Assembly (NCBI GenBank): GCA_936928855.1
Contig: CAKZHZ010000024.1
Coordinates: forward strand, 1 to 27,294
Direction: 5' to 3'
Origin: an uncultured Polycyclovorans sp.
GTDB taxonomy: Bacteria > Pseudomonadota > Gammaproteobacteria > Nevskiales > Nevskiaceae
Length of the DNA stretch: 27,294 nt
Shown piece by piece: positions 1 through 7,231 of this stretch. The position numbers and the translations under genes were made by a program. The notes below the pieces were generated by a model. The model worked only from the letters and a program-made list of their open reading frames with translations. It searched no databases and was not told the DNA's origin. How positions within the stretch are numbered: position 1 is the stretch's first letter; each line of letters starts with the position of its first letter.

Positions 1-2
1 TT

Positions 3-143
3 CGCCAGCAGCGCGCCATCATGGGCCGTTCCGATGCGCGGCCTGTCCTCGCGACGATTTCCGTTCCGACTCTGGTCGTGGTCGGCGCGGAAGACGCGAT
101 CACCCCGCCGGACGAAGCGCGCGAGATCGCCGCGGGCATCGGC
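3..143 (+). pseudogene. C-terminal fragment of an alpha/beta-hydrolase (start of mosaic ORF)
   Basis: The frame is open from the left edge. It reads as the C-terminal part of an alpha/beta-hydrolase-fold enzyme: a Gly-Arg-Ser-Asp-x-Arg-Pro stretch, the strand VPTLVVVGAED that carries the catalytic-acid Asp region, and the following TPPDEAREIA helix. The catalytic His region expected about 25 residues later is absent. Instead the protein passes without a stop into MFS-transporter sequence at about position 135-145. Family recognition is by pattern only; the hydrolase subfamily cannot be given. The fragment is partial at its 5' side and interrupted at its 3' side, so it is not a functional gene here. 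Confidence 0.6.
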
Positions 144-299
144 GCGGGCCTGATGAGTCCCGCCACCCAGGCCACGCTGGCAGACATCATCGGCAACGAG
201 CGCTCCGGCGGTACAGTGCTGTCCACGTACCAAATGACGCAGGACGCTGGGTCCATTCTCGCGCCGGTGCTGCTCGGCGGGCTGCGGTCCATCGCCCGC
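135..299 (+). pseudogene. MFS-transporter internal fragment within the mosaic ORF
   Basis: About 50 residues resemble a transmembrane-helix and loop stretch of a major facilitator superfamily permease. They start with a GAGLMSPATQA helix and continue with ADIIGNERSGG, then a STYQM helix and a DAGSILAPVLLGGL helix. This is the usual MFS pattern of a small-residue-rich helix, a short cytoplasmic loop with Glu-Arg, and a Gly/Pro-rich helix. Sequence before and after belongs to other families, with no stop or frameshift at either edge. It is an isolated piece without its own start. Confidence 0.55.
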
Positions 300-455
300 G
301 TCACCGAGTGGATGGCGCCCATCATGGCCCTGGTCTACGTCGTCATGGCCGTTGTCATCGTCGCCCTCCACATCACCCAGCTCCCAGGACTTGTGGTCAC
401 GATCATCTCCTCGGCCTTCGGTCCGGTGCCCTTCGCCGGAGGGGTGACCGGCGGC
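294..455 (+). pseudogene. Alanine/glycine:cation symporter (AGCS) fragment within the mosaic ORF
   Basis: About 50 residues resemble an internal part of an AGCS-family sodium:amino-acid symporter. A WMAP-x-MAL-x-YVVMA helix is followed by a helix with ITQLP and then the IISSAFGP-x-PFAGGVTG loop. The SAFxP/AxGG pattern followed by a Gly-rich turn is what led to the call. The family's later NEAG-type motif is missing because FeoB sequence begins around 445-475. The shared Gly-rich text (GGxxGGIIAG) makes the exact boundary uncertain. It is not a complete gene. Confidence 0.5.
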
Positions 456-1478
456 ATCATCGCCGGTGTCGGCGGAGTGGTGGTGTTTCTGCCGCAGATT
501 CTCATCCTGTTCCTGTTCATTCTCCTGCTCGAAGAATCAGGATATCTGCCACGCGCGGCCTTCCTGCTTGATCGGCTGATGGTGGGTGCAGGCCTCAGCG
601 GGCGCGCCTTCATTCCTTTGCTGTCGAGCTTTGCCTGCGCAGTGCCCGGCATCATGGCAACTCGCAGCATCCCCAATCCACGTGACCGGTTGGCGACCAT
701 CATGGTGGCCCCCCTGATGACCTGTTCGGCACGACTGCCGGTCTATACCCTGCTGATCGCAGCATTCATCCCGCAGCAATCGGTCGGAGGCGTGTTCAAC
801 CTGCAGGGCCTGGTGTTGTTCGTCTTGTACGCGCTCGGTATCGTCAGCGCCGTCGCGGTGAGCTGGATCATGAAACGCTGGGGCGGCGCCCGCGAGGAGC
901 AGCCGCTGTTGCTGGAGCTTCCCGCATATCGGATGCCCCATCCGCGGGACATCCTGATCGGACTGTGGGAACGGGCACTCATCTTTCTGCGTCGCGTCGG
1001 GGGCATCATCCTGGCGCTGACCATCCTGCTGTGGGCGCTGTCGAGCTTTCCGGCACCGCCCGCGGACGCCGTCGCGGCCGACATCACCTACAGCTGGGCC
1101 GGTCAGCTGGGGCGCCTGATGGAGCCGCTGTTTGCCCCCGTGGGCTTCAACTGGCAGATCTGTATTGCGCTGGTCCCTGCGATGGCGGCACGGGAGGTGG
1201 CGGTGAGCGCGCTGGCAACTGTGTATGCGCTATCGGCCACGGATGACGAAGCCGCCAGCCTGTTGACTCCGCTGATTGCGCAGGACTGGTCCCTGGCGAC
1301 AGCACTGTCGCTGCTGGTGTGGTTTATCTATGCACCACAATGCATCTCGACCCTGGCGGTGATTCGCCGGGAGACCAACCAGTGGCGCATGGTGGCCATT
1401 TCAGCGGGCTATCTGTTCGGCCTTGCCTACGGCATGTCCTTGCTGACCTATCAGCTGGCAAGGGGGCTGGGCCTGTGA
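445..1478 (+). CDS. feoB: Ferrous iron transporter FeoB, C-terminal membrane part only
   Basis: FeoB imports Fe(II) across the inner membrane. Only the C-terminal permease part is here, about 340 of the usual 750 or more residues. Seen: the Gate motif region AGVGGVVVFLPQI; then EESGYLPRAAF; then GLSGRAFIPLLSSFACAVPG with its conserved Cys; then the DRLATIMVAPLMTCSARLPVY helix pair; then the second Gate region AAREVAVSALATVYAL. The cytosolic GTP-binding domain (G1-G5) and the first helices are absent, and unrelated transporter and hydrolase sequence occupies their place in frame. The end is natural and overlaps the next gene by a GTGA. The native protein is probably intact in the source organism and cut here by a false join. 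Confidence 0.9.
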
Positions 1479-1666
1479 GCTATGCACTGCTCGAGCTTGG
1501 CCTGGTGGTACTGGCGGTGTCGGGAGCGGCAGGGTACGCCGCGTGGCGCTGGTGGCCACGGCGCCAAGGCACGGGCTGTGCCGCCGGCTGCGGGGGCTGC
1601 AGCACGGGCTGTGACAATCCGCGCCAATCAACGCCGACGGAGCAACCCGTTCGCTTCCATCGCTGA
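1475..1666 (+). CDS. FeoB-associated Cys-rich membrane protein
   Basis: This 63-residue protein starts with GTG, whose last two bases form the start of the FeoB TGA stop (GTGA overlap), which implies translational coupling. Residues about 3-26 form one transmembrane helix, followed by a basic WWPRR boundary. After it comes a compact cysteine motif C-x3-C-x2-C-x3-C (C35, C39, C42, C46) rich in Gly and Ala, then a polar tail. This is the layout of the small FeoB-associated Cys-rich proteins found after feoB in many proteobacteria. They are proposed, not proven, to bind or hand over Fe(II). It is too short for similarity alone, but position, topology and the Cys motif agree. Confidence 0.8.
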   Translation: MSYALLELGLVVLAVSGAAGYAAWRWWPRRQGTGCAAGCGGCSTGCDNPRQSTPTEQPVRFHR

Positions 1667-1681
1667 CCGTTTGCGCCGCTG

Positions 1682-2932
1682 TCAGCGAATGCCCGGCAGG
1701 AACATCTGACCGACGCCTACCAGGAAGCCGAGTGCCGCCCCCACCGCAATCAGCAGCCACTCGTCCTCTTTGAAGGCAGGTCGTAACATCGCCTCGAAAT
1801 CATCCGGCGGCAGGCCTTGCAGTCGAGTGACCAGGGTGTTGCGGATATCCATTGCATCAGCCGCATACGGCTCGACGCGCCTGAGATTCAGAGGCAGTCT
1901 ATCCAGCAGTTGCTGAATGGCCTCGGCCTGGGCGCTGGCATAGCGCTCGCCGCCAAATGCGATGGGGGCCAAACGTCCCGCGAAACCGACTTGGGCGTCC
2001 AGGCTGCGTTGGACATGACGCTGAATCAGGGCAACCACACGATCAGCCTGAGGCCCCTTGAGGATCGCCTCAATGATGTTGGCCGGCGTGAGAATTTCAT
2101 CCGCAACCAGGTTGCCGTAGTCTCGCGCCACCTCAGCTTGTCGCTTCATGAAAAGCCCCTGGAAGGTCCAGGGCCCGAACCGACGCGGTTGCCGCGGGTT
2201 GAAGATCAGATAAAGCGCAATCCAGTTGGTGGCGTAGCCCACCAGGAGGCCGGCCAGCGGCAGCTGCCAGGGACTCTGTATGACGGTGTAGATGAGGGTC
2301 TGAATCAACCCGAAGAGAAACCCGAAGTACAGGCCAGAGTGCCCAATGAAGCGGAATTCGGCATGCCCGGTCTCGAGAAAGATGCGGTTGATCAGCGTGC
2401 GCTCCCGCAGCAGCTTGGTCACCACCATATCCTTGAGATTGAAGACCTCATGCACGTGCGTGCGGACATCGCGGGTGATGTCTCGGACGACGGCGGGTAC
2501 ATCTTCCTGCAGGCGTCGTGTCAAACGGATACGCACCGCTTCCGGAAGGCTGACCCACAGCCGGGGATAGTGTGCGTTCATGACCTCGTCGGCAATCTCC
2601 TCCACTGCCGTGGTCAACGGAGCCTCCAGCTCACGGGCCAGCCGCTCGGGGTCGATGCGGGAAAAGATCTCGTCGACGGTGATCAGGTGACGCGTGATGG
2701 TATCGACCGCAATGGCTGCCATCTTCCCGGACTTGCTCGGGATGATGCCCTGCCATCCAAGATAAGGCGGAATGCCGATAAAGCGGATCGGCAGGAACAT
2801 CATCTTGATCGCCAGCACGTTGGTGACATAGCCCACCAGCGCAGCCGTCACGGGCAAGGTCGCATAGAGCAGGGGCTTGCTTGCCAGTTCGGCGCCAATC
2901 GTCGACAGCACATCCATCAATGGCGCCAGCAC
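1682..2932 (-). CDS. DUF445 family membrane protein
   Basis: This 416-residue protein has an N-terminal membrane segment (about 20-45) containing GYVTNVLAIKMMF and the PIRFIGIPPYLGWQGIIPS loop typical of DUF445 (YheB-like) proteins. A long helical region follows. A second membrane pair at about 210-245 repeats the GYATNWIALYLIF pattern, and a final helix lies near the C-terminus (about 393-412). The repeated G-Y-x-T-N motif is the family hallmark. Function is unknown in general; the family is envelope-associated. The start is GTG at 2932; an ATG five codons later is also possible. It lies 9 bases after the upstream gene on the same strand, so the two are probably co-transcribed. It converges with the FeoB-associated gene across a 15-base gap. 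Confidence 0.85.
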   Translation of the reverse strand: MLAPLMDVLSTIGAELASKPLLYATLPVTAALVGYVTNVLAIKMMFLPIRFIGIPPYLGWQGIIPSKSGKMAAIAVDTITRHLITVDEIFSRIDPERLARELEAPLTTAVEEIADEVMNAHYPRLWVSLPEAVRIRLTRRLQEDVPAVVRDITRDVRTHVHEVFNLKDMVVTKLLRERTLINRIFLETGHAEFRFIGHSGLYFGFLFGLIQTLIYTVIQSPWQLPLAGLLVGYATNWIALYLIFNPRQPRRFGPWTFQGLFMKRQAEVARDYGNLVADEILTPANIIEAILKGPQADRVVALIQRHVQRSLDAQVGFAGRLAPIAFGGERYASAQAEAIQQLLDRLPLNLRRVEPYAADAMDIRNTLVTRLQGLPPDDFEAMLRPAFKEDEWLLIAVGAALGFLVGVGQMFLPGIR

Positions 2933-2941
2933 AAGGAACCC

Positions 2942-3670
2942 TCAGGTGGTTTCGCGACGATCCAGGCAAGCTTCGGTGAACTGCTGCCCCAGCGGGGTGA
3001 CGCGGAGACTGCGCCGGACCAGACGTGCCTTCAACCCCTCGTCTTCGATACGGGCGCTCACCGCCCGCAGCTCGCCGCCGCTCTCGATCACCTGATACTG
3101 ATCCGCCGCGTCCATGCGCTCCCCTGCGGGTTCAATCAGGCCCGCCTCGATCAGGCGCCGCAGGAAAACGGGCGCCAGCATCGGCGCCCGCAAGCCGGCA
3201 TCCTCACCCGCTTTCGACAGATAGGGAGCAACCCGTTCGACACCGCTTCCGAGCACTCGCGAAACCGCATCAACGTGTACGACCGGTAGCGGCTGCCGCT
3301 GGCGCATCACGTGCTGCGCGAGGCGCGCTTCGTCGGGCAGCATCTGCAGGATGAGTTGGCTGAAGTAGGCATCCAATGCCCGCCCGCCCGACAGCTCGGC
3401 GGAATGCGCCAGCCGTTCGTGAAAGCGGGCGGCAGGGGTGGGCCTGGCGCCGCCTCCCGGCAAGGCCTGGGTCGGCGGCAGACGATCAAGTCGGCGCTTG
3501 AGCACGCTCAGCGCCTGATGCTCCAGCGCGCCGGCCCCCTGGGTCGCCAGCACCCGCGCTGCCTCACGCCCGCCCTCCGCCACTGCGCGAGCCCCCTTGA
3601 GCAGCATGGACAGCCCGCCTTCATGGGCAGTGCGCGACGGTGGGGGAAGTGGGCTGCGGCTGTCGTTCAT
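2942..3670 (-). CDS. Uncharacterised protein, possibly DUF4393/Abi-alpha-like
   Basis: This 242-residue protein has no signal peptide or membrane segment that I can see. The N-terminus is Pro/Ser-rich, then basic helical sequence runs to about residue 70. From about 80 the pattern FHERLAHSAE, ALDAYFSQLILQMLPDEARL, then a PVVHV strand and VFLRRLIEAGLIEPAG resembles the Abi-alpha/DUF4393 layout, where a helical stretch with LxPDEAR is followed by a leucine-rich winged-helix-like end with a LGL-type turn. The match is by eye and weak. No good ribosome-binding site precedes the ATG at 3670. An internal ATG at 3610 preceded by AAGGCGGG could be the true start, giving 222 residues. It is probably co-transcribed with the DUF445 gene 9 bases downstream. 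Confidence 0.55.
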   Translation of the reverse strand: MNDSRSPLPPPSRTAHEGGLSMLLKGARAVAEGGREAARVLATQGAGALEHQALSVLKRRLDRLPPTQALPGGGARPTPAARFHERLAHSAELSGGRALDAYFSQLILQMLPDEARLAQHVMRQRQPLPVVHVDAVSRVLGSGVERVAPYLSKAGEDAGLRAPMLAPVFLRRLIEAGLIEPAGERMDAADQYQVIESGGELRAVSARIEDEGLKARLVRRSLRVTPLGQQFTEACLDRRETT

Positions 3671-3695
3671 GGGGTGACACGCTCAGAAACAATGT

Positions 3696-3715
3696 GGGCG
3701 CGCCGGAGCGCGCCC
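3696..3715 (-). terminator. Probable terminator after the DUF1302 gene
   Basis: A perfect 8-bp G+C stem (GGGCGCGC / GCGCGCCC) with a 4-base loop lies 33 bases past the stop of the DUF1302 gene. On the minus strand it is followed by the T-rich ACATTGTTTCTG. The T-tract is imperfect, so termination may be partial and leave read-through into the 2942-3670 gene. Confidence 0.5.
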
Positions 3716-3748
3716 AACGAGTGTACCCAAGGCGGGCAGTATTGGCGC

Positions 3749-5905
3749 CTAGAAATTGAAAACCACGTTGACGATGGCGTTGTCTCGGTCGCGTCGATTG
3801 TTGTCGGCCCCGCCACCCGTGAACCAGTTATACCCCACCCGCATGGACAGGGATTGGGTGAACAGCACGTCTGTCGACAACTCGAACTGTTTGCGGCCCT
3901 CAACGAAGTTCTGCGACGGGAACGGTGCGATACCGCTGACGTCCCAATAGGCGACCAGCTGGGGACGGAAGTTCCAGCCGAATACGACATTGTTGTACTC
4001 GCCACGAATGATGCTGCGCAGTCCCCAGGAGAAGCTGTCGGCAAAGCCCTTGGTCTGTTGCGTCGGGTTGAGGCGGCGGGTGCACTCCTCCACGGGGGTG
4101 TCCGGCGAACCGCTGCAGTCGGCGCCCGGGCTGGCGTGGGTGCGGTACATCACGCTGCTCTCGAACTGCAACACCTCGGTTGACGGCATGTCCTCTACAT
4201 AGGTGGCCCCGACCTCGGCGATCACCAGCAACTGATCGGCACCGAACGGATTGCTGGACAGCGCACGGATACCGGTAAACCCGATCTGGTGCACCTTCAT
4301 CCGCTCCCAGCCTTCGATGCGCTGGCCCGGCGCCACCCGATCAATGCCCCGGTACTCTGTCAGGAAGCTGGGAATCCCCTCTTCTGAACTTGGAAAGGTG
4401 GCGGCCAGCAGACCGAGCAGGCCATCCTGCGCAATGGGCAGGCCGAGTGCGCCGAGCAGCCCGGGGAGATCACCGATCACCGGCGGCGCAGCCAGGGTGT
4501 TGGCGGGAAAGGCGGGCTGCAGGCCAGCGAAAATCACGTCGCTCAGCTGGATCTGCAGCGGCAGGTTCGGACGATAGACGTACTCGCCTGCCAGCGACCA
4601 CTTTCCAACGTTGGTGTTGAAGCTCAGACCGAACAGTCGTATGTCCTCGGGATACGCCAGCGCCAGTCCCAGGGTATCGATCGGCAGCGGCTCCCGTTCC
4701 GGGGATGGGTCACGCCCCGGCACCAGGGTGCCGTTGAACCCGTTGCAGTCGATCAGGGCCTGTACCGCGTTGGTCGAATCGCGTGACTGATTGGTCTCAA
4801 CGCGGGTACAGGAGGCGTCCGCGGCGTAGGCAGCGACCAACGGCAGACGGCTGTGGTAGTTCATCGCGTAAACGCTGATCTCGGTCCCATTGTTGAGCCA
4901 GTCCGCGTAGTAGTTGAACTTGACACCATACTGGCCGCTGTCACTGGGCTCCTCGGCAGGACGCAGGCGAACCGTCGTCGCTGAGCTGGTGATACCGGCG
5001 AGCGTGCCCTCAGGAGAGAGCTGCTGGTCCGGGTCCTCACCGAACTGCCCGAGCGAAATGACCGCAGAGTTGCCGTTGATCAGATCGAAATCGGAGTAGA
5101 AGCTGCCATTGGGATCCGGCTGCACCTCCTTCCACTGCAGCTGGTAGAACGCTTCTGCGGTGACTCCGCCGAATACGTCGAACGACAGCACCGCCAAGGG
5201 AACAGGCAGGAAGATTTCATTGAACTCGACCCCCGGAAAACGGAAGAAAGCCTGACTCGGAGGGCTGATCTCATTGATGCTGTTGACGGCGACCAGAGTG
5301 CTCTCCCCCCACCGCAGGTACTGATTGCCGATGGAAAAGGCGCCAAAGCGATCGCCAAATTCGAACTGGCGTGAGACGAATGCCTCGAACAGTTCCGCAC
5401 CGCGCGCATAGACCTCTTCAACCTCGTCTGCCCGGCGTGTCCGGGCTGGCTGCGCCCGGGTATCGTTGTGCCGTTCGTCGAAATTGACATTGACCGGATC
5501 ATAGAACGCGATCGCGCGGAAGCGCCCCGCCCACTCGCCCCAGCTGGCGGACCAGTCCGTCGTGAACTTGGTGGTGCCCGCCACCAGATCGTACTTCTTG
5601 TAATTGAGGTTGCCGTTGTCCTGGTTGACCGCGCTGAAGGCGCCCGGGGCCTCGATCAAGCGCTGGTTGGGGGCAGGATCGCCGGTGAAGGACAGGCAGT
5701 TGTCGTTGGCACACAGACCGGCCTGCCCCGGAACGTTCAGCTTCCCGATCAGATCGGTGCTCGGATCCTGCATACGAATCGCCGCGCCAATGCTGATGCT
5801 GTTCTTGCTGGTACCACGAATCGGTCCCAGTTCAAACTCGAATGCGAATCCCGGCATGCTGCATAGCAGCAATGCGCCGGCGACGATCCCGGTGGTCCGA
5901 ATCAT
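3749..5905 (-). CDS. DUF1302 outer-membrane protein
   Basis: This 718-residue protein has an N-terminal Sec signal peptide (residues 1 to about 22, ending GFA), then the FEFELGPIRGTSKNSISIG opening typical of DUF1302. Alternating amphipathic strands follow, ending in a C-terminal Phe (VNVVFNF) as in outer-membrane beta-barrels. Cys pairs spaced a few residues apart (C65/C70, and pairs near CTRVE/LIDC and ADC/EEC) suggest disulfide-bonded extracellular loops. The start is supported by a strong GAGGAGAG site just upstream. DUF1302 proteins are large barrel-like proteins usually encoded beside DUF1329 proteins, often near lipid or hydrocarbon genes. A role in moving hydrophobic compounds across the outer membrane is inferred. 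It is transcribed divergently from the AraC-type regulator. Confidence 0.9.
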   Translation of the reverse strand: MIRTTGIVAGALLLCSMPGFAFEFELGPIRGTSKNSISIGAAIRMQDPSTDLIGKLNVPGQAGLCANDNCLSFTGDPAPNQRLIEAPGAFSAVNQDNGNLNYKKYDLVAGTTKFTTDWSASWGEWAGRFRAIAFYDPVNVNFDERHNDTRAQPARTRRADEVEEVYARGAELFEAFVSRQFEFGDRFGAFSIGNQYLRWGESTLVAVNSINEISPPSQAFFRFPGVEFNEIFLPVPLAVLSFDVFGGVTAEAFYQLQWKEVQPDPNGSFYSDFDLINGNSAVISLGQFGEDPDQQLSPEGTLAGITSSATTVRLRPAEEPSDSGQYGVKFNYYADWLNNGTEISVYAMNYHSRLPLVAAYAADASCTRVETNQSRDSTNAVQALIDCNGFNGTLVPGRDPSPEREPLPIDTLGLALAYPEDIRLFGLSFNTNVGKWSLAGEYVYRPNLPLQIQLSDVIFAGLQPAFPANTLAAPPVIGDLPGLLGALGLPIAQDGLLGLLAATFPSSEEGIPSFLTEYRGIDRVAPGQRIEGWERMKVHQIGFTGIRALSSNPFGADQLLVIAEVGATYVEDMPSTEVLQFESSVMYRTHASPGADCSGSPDTPVEECTRRLNPTQQTKGFADSFSWGLRSIIRGEYNNVVFGWNFRPQLVAYWDVSGIAPFPSQNFVEGRKQFELSTDVLFTQSLSMRVGYNWFTGGGADNNRRDRDNAIVNVVFNF

Positions 5906-6102
5906 GTTCTCTCCTCGAATTAAGCGGCGTCTGCAAGATCCCCGGACGCCTCATGGCCCCGGTGTCGTTATCATTGATTAAAGTAACAGTGCTACTGTTG
6001 GTTTGTCATGGGTGAGGAACCGAAGACGGTTGGCAGCACCGCCATTCCCACTCCCGCTGCCTGCGCGATGCAGGTTTGTGCCGTGAGGAGCAAGCATCAA
6101 AC
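5906..6102. promoter_or_regulatory. Divergent promoter region between the DUF1302 gene and the AraC-type regulator
   Basis: This 197-base spacer separates two divergent starts. Its middle (about 5970-6005) is the most A+T-rich part and contains the perfect inverted repeat listed separately. TTTAAT and GATAAC hexamers on the minus strand next to that repeat could act as a -10 for the DUF1302 gene, but no clear -35 is visible. No long open frame lies here. Confidence 0.45.
5985..5999. promoter_or_regulatory. Inverted repeat AACAGT-N3-ACTGTT, candidate operator
   Basis: A perfect 6-bp inverted repeat with a 3-base centre (AACAGTgctACTGTT) lies in the A+T-rich part of the divergent promoter region. 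It sits about 80 bases from the DUF1302 start and 104 from the AraC-type gene. Its size and symmetry suit a dimeric repressor or activator. Which protein binds is unknown; AraC proteins more often use direct repeats, so a TetR- or GntR-type protein encoded elsewhere is possible. Confidence 0.4.
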
Positions 6103-7155
6103 ATGCGTGATTCCGGACAGCTGCTGATGCTGATGCACACCGGATTGGTTCGTGCCGACCAGGATGTCGACCGGATCTACAGTCAGTTGGGCTACAACGC
6201 CGAGCAGCTCCCCCTGCGGGAGTTGCGCACGCCCCACCAGCTGCAGGTCTTCTTCTGGGGCACCGTGGAGGCTGTCACCGATGACCGGGACATCGGGCTG
6301 ACCCTGTGCCCGCACCTTCCGCCCTTCCGTGGCGAGGTGCTGGAATACCTGATGTTTTCGAGCCCCACGATGGAGGAAGGCTGCGAACGGGTGTTCAAGT
6401 ACCTGCGTCTGGTCAGCGATGCACTCAATGTCCGGCTGGTACGGGAGCACGGGCGGGCGCGTTTGGTCATCTCCAGTTCGCCGGAGCGCGCGCCAGTGCT
6501 GCGGCACACCGAGATCTGCACCGCCTACGAGATCATTCAGTTTGCGCGGGATGCAAGCGAAGGCGCGTTCAGGCCCATATCGGTCCGTTTCACCTATGAA
6601 CAGCGCTCTCCGCTGAAAGCCTACGAAGCCGTGTTCGGCTGCCCGGTGGCATTCAATGCACCACATTGCGAGGTCGATTTCGATCCGGCCGTGCTGGCAC
6701 GCCCGTCCTCCCGCTGGGACCCTGACCTGCTGAAAGTGCACGAAGAGGTGGCCGAGAAGCGGCTCAGCCGATTGGAACGCCAGGATCTGATCGAGCGCAT
6801 CGAAGGCGTCATCGCGCGCCGGCTGGAGCTGCAGACCTGCGAGCTGGAAACCGTGGCAAAGGAACTTGGCATGCCTGAGCGCCGTCTACGCTTCGAGCTG
6901 TCGCAGGCCGGCACCAGTTTCACCCAGCTGCTGGCCGAGTTTCGCTATCGGCTGGCGCGACGCCTCCTCGCCGACACCGAGGAGGCCATCGACAACATCG
7001 TCTACCTGACCGGTTTTTCCGAGCCAAGTACGTTTTACCGGGCCTTCAAACGGTGGTCGGGCATGACGCCAGTCCAGTACCGTGAGAAGAAGCGGACATT
7101 GGCGGAGGCGACGGCTTCGCCAGGCGCAGAGGCGAACGCCGACCCGGATGGATAG
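6103..7155 (+). CDS. AraC-family transcriptional regulator
   Basis: This 350-residue regulator has two parts. Residues about 15-195 form an arabinose-binding-like (AraC_N, OruR/ArgR-type) sensing domain. Residues about 235-335 form the AraC DNA-binding domain with two helix-turn-helix units. The first is LETVAKELGMPERRLRFELSQ; the second contains IDNIVYLTGFSEPSTFYRAFKRW and ends with the family's GMTPVQYR. An upstream in-frame ATG at 6076 exists, but 6103 is preferred because GAGGAG at 6085-6090 is correctly placed for it. The gene faces away from the DUF1302 gene and is followed after 76 bases by the DUF1329 gene, so it probably controls both. Regulators of this type often respond to small hydrophobic or amino-acid-derived ligands; the ligand here is unknown. 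Confidence 0.9.
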   Translation: MRDSGQLLMLMHTGLVRADQDVDRIYSQLGYNAEQLPLRELRTPHQLQVFFWGTVEAVTDDRDIGLTLCPHLPPFRGEVLEYLMFSSPTMEEGCERVFKYLRLVSDALNVRLVREHGRARLVISSSPERAPVLRHTEICTAYEIIQFARDASEGAFRPISVRFTYEQRSPLKAYEAVFGCPVAFNAPHCEVDFDPAVLARPSSRWDPDLLKVHEEVAEKRLSRLERQDLIERIEGVIARRLELQTCELETVAKELGMPERRLRFELSQAGTSFTQLLAEFRYRLARRLLADTEEAIDNIVYLTGFSEPSTFYRAFKRWSGMTPVQYREKKRTLAEATASPGAEANADPDG

Positions 7156-7231
7156 CGCCACAGTAGCGCCCCGCCGGAACCGTGCGGCAGAACGCGGACC
7201 GTCTGATCGTTTTATAACCAGGAGAGTATCC

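Noticed and set aside
3..1478. A novel multidomain hydrolase-transporter-FeoB fusion protein
   Set aside because: None of the three upstream pieces is a complete domain, the FeoB GTPase is missing, and the junctions fall in low-information Gly/Ala text. An assembly artefact explains this better, so it is reported as a mosaic and not as a new system.
1817..3289. 490-codon plus-strand frame opposite the DUF445 gene and its neighbour
   Set aside because: It is antisense to two plausible genes, has no motif or ribosome-binding site, and shows shadow-like composition.
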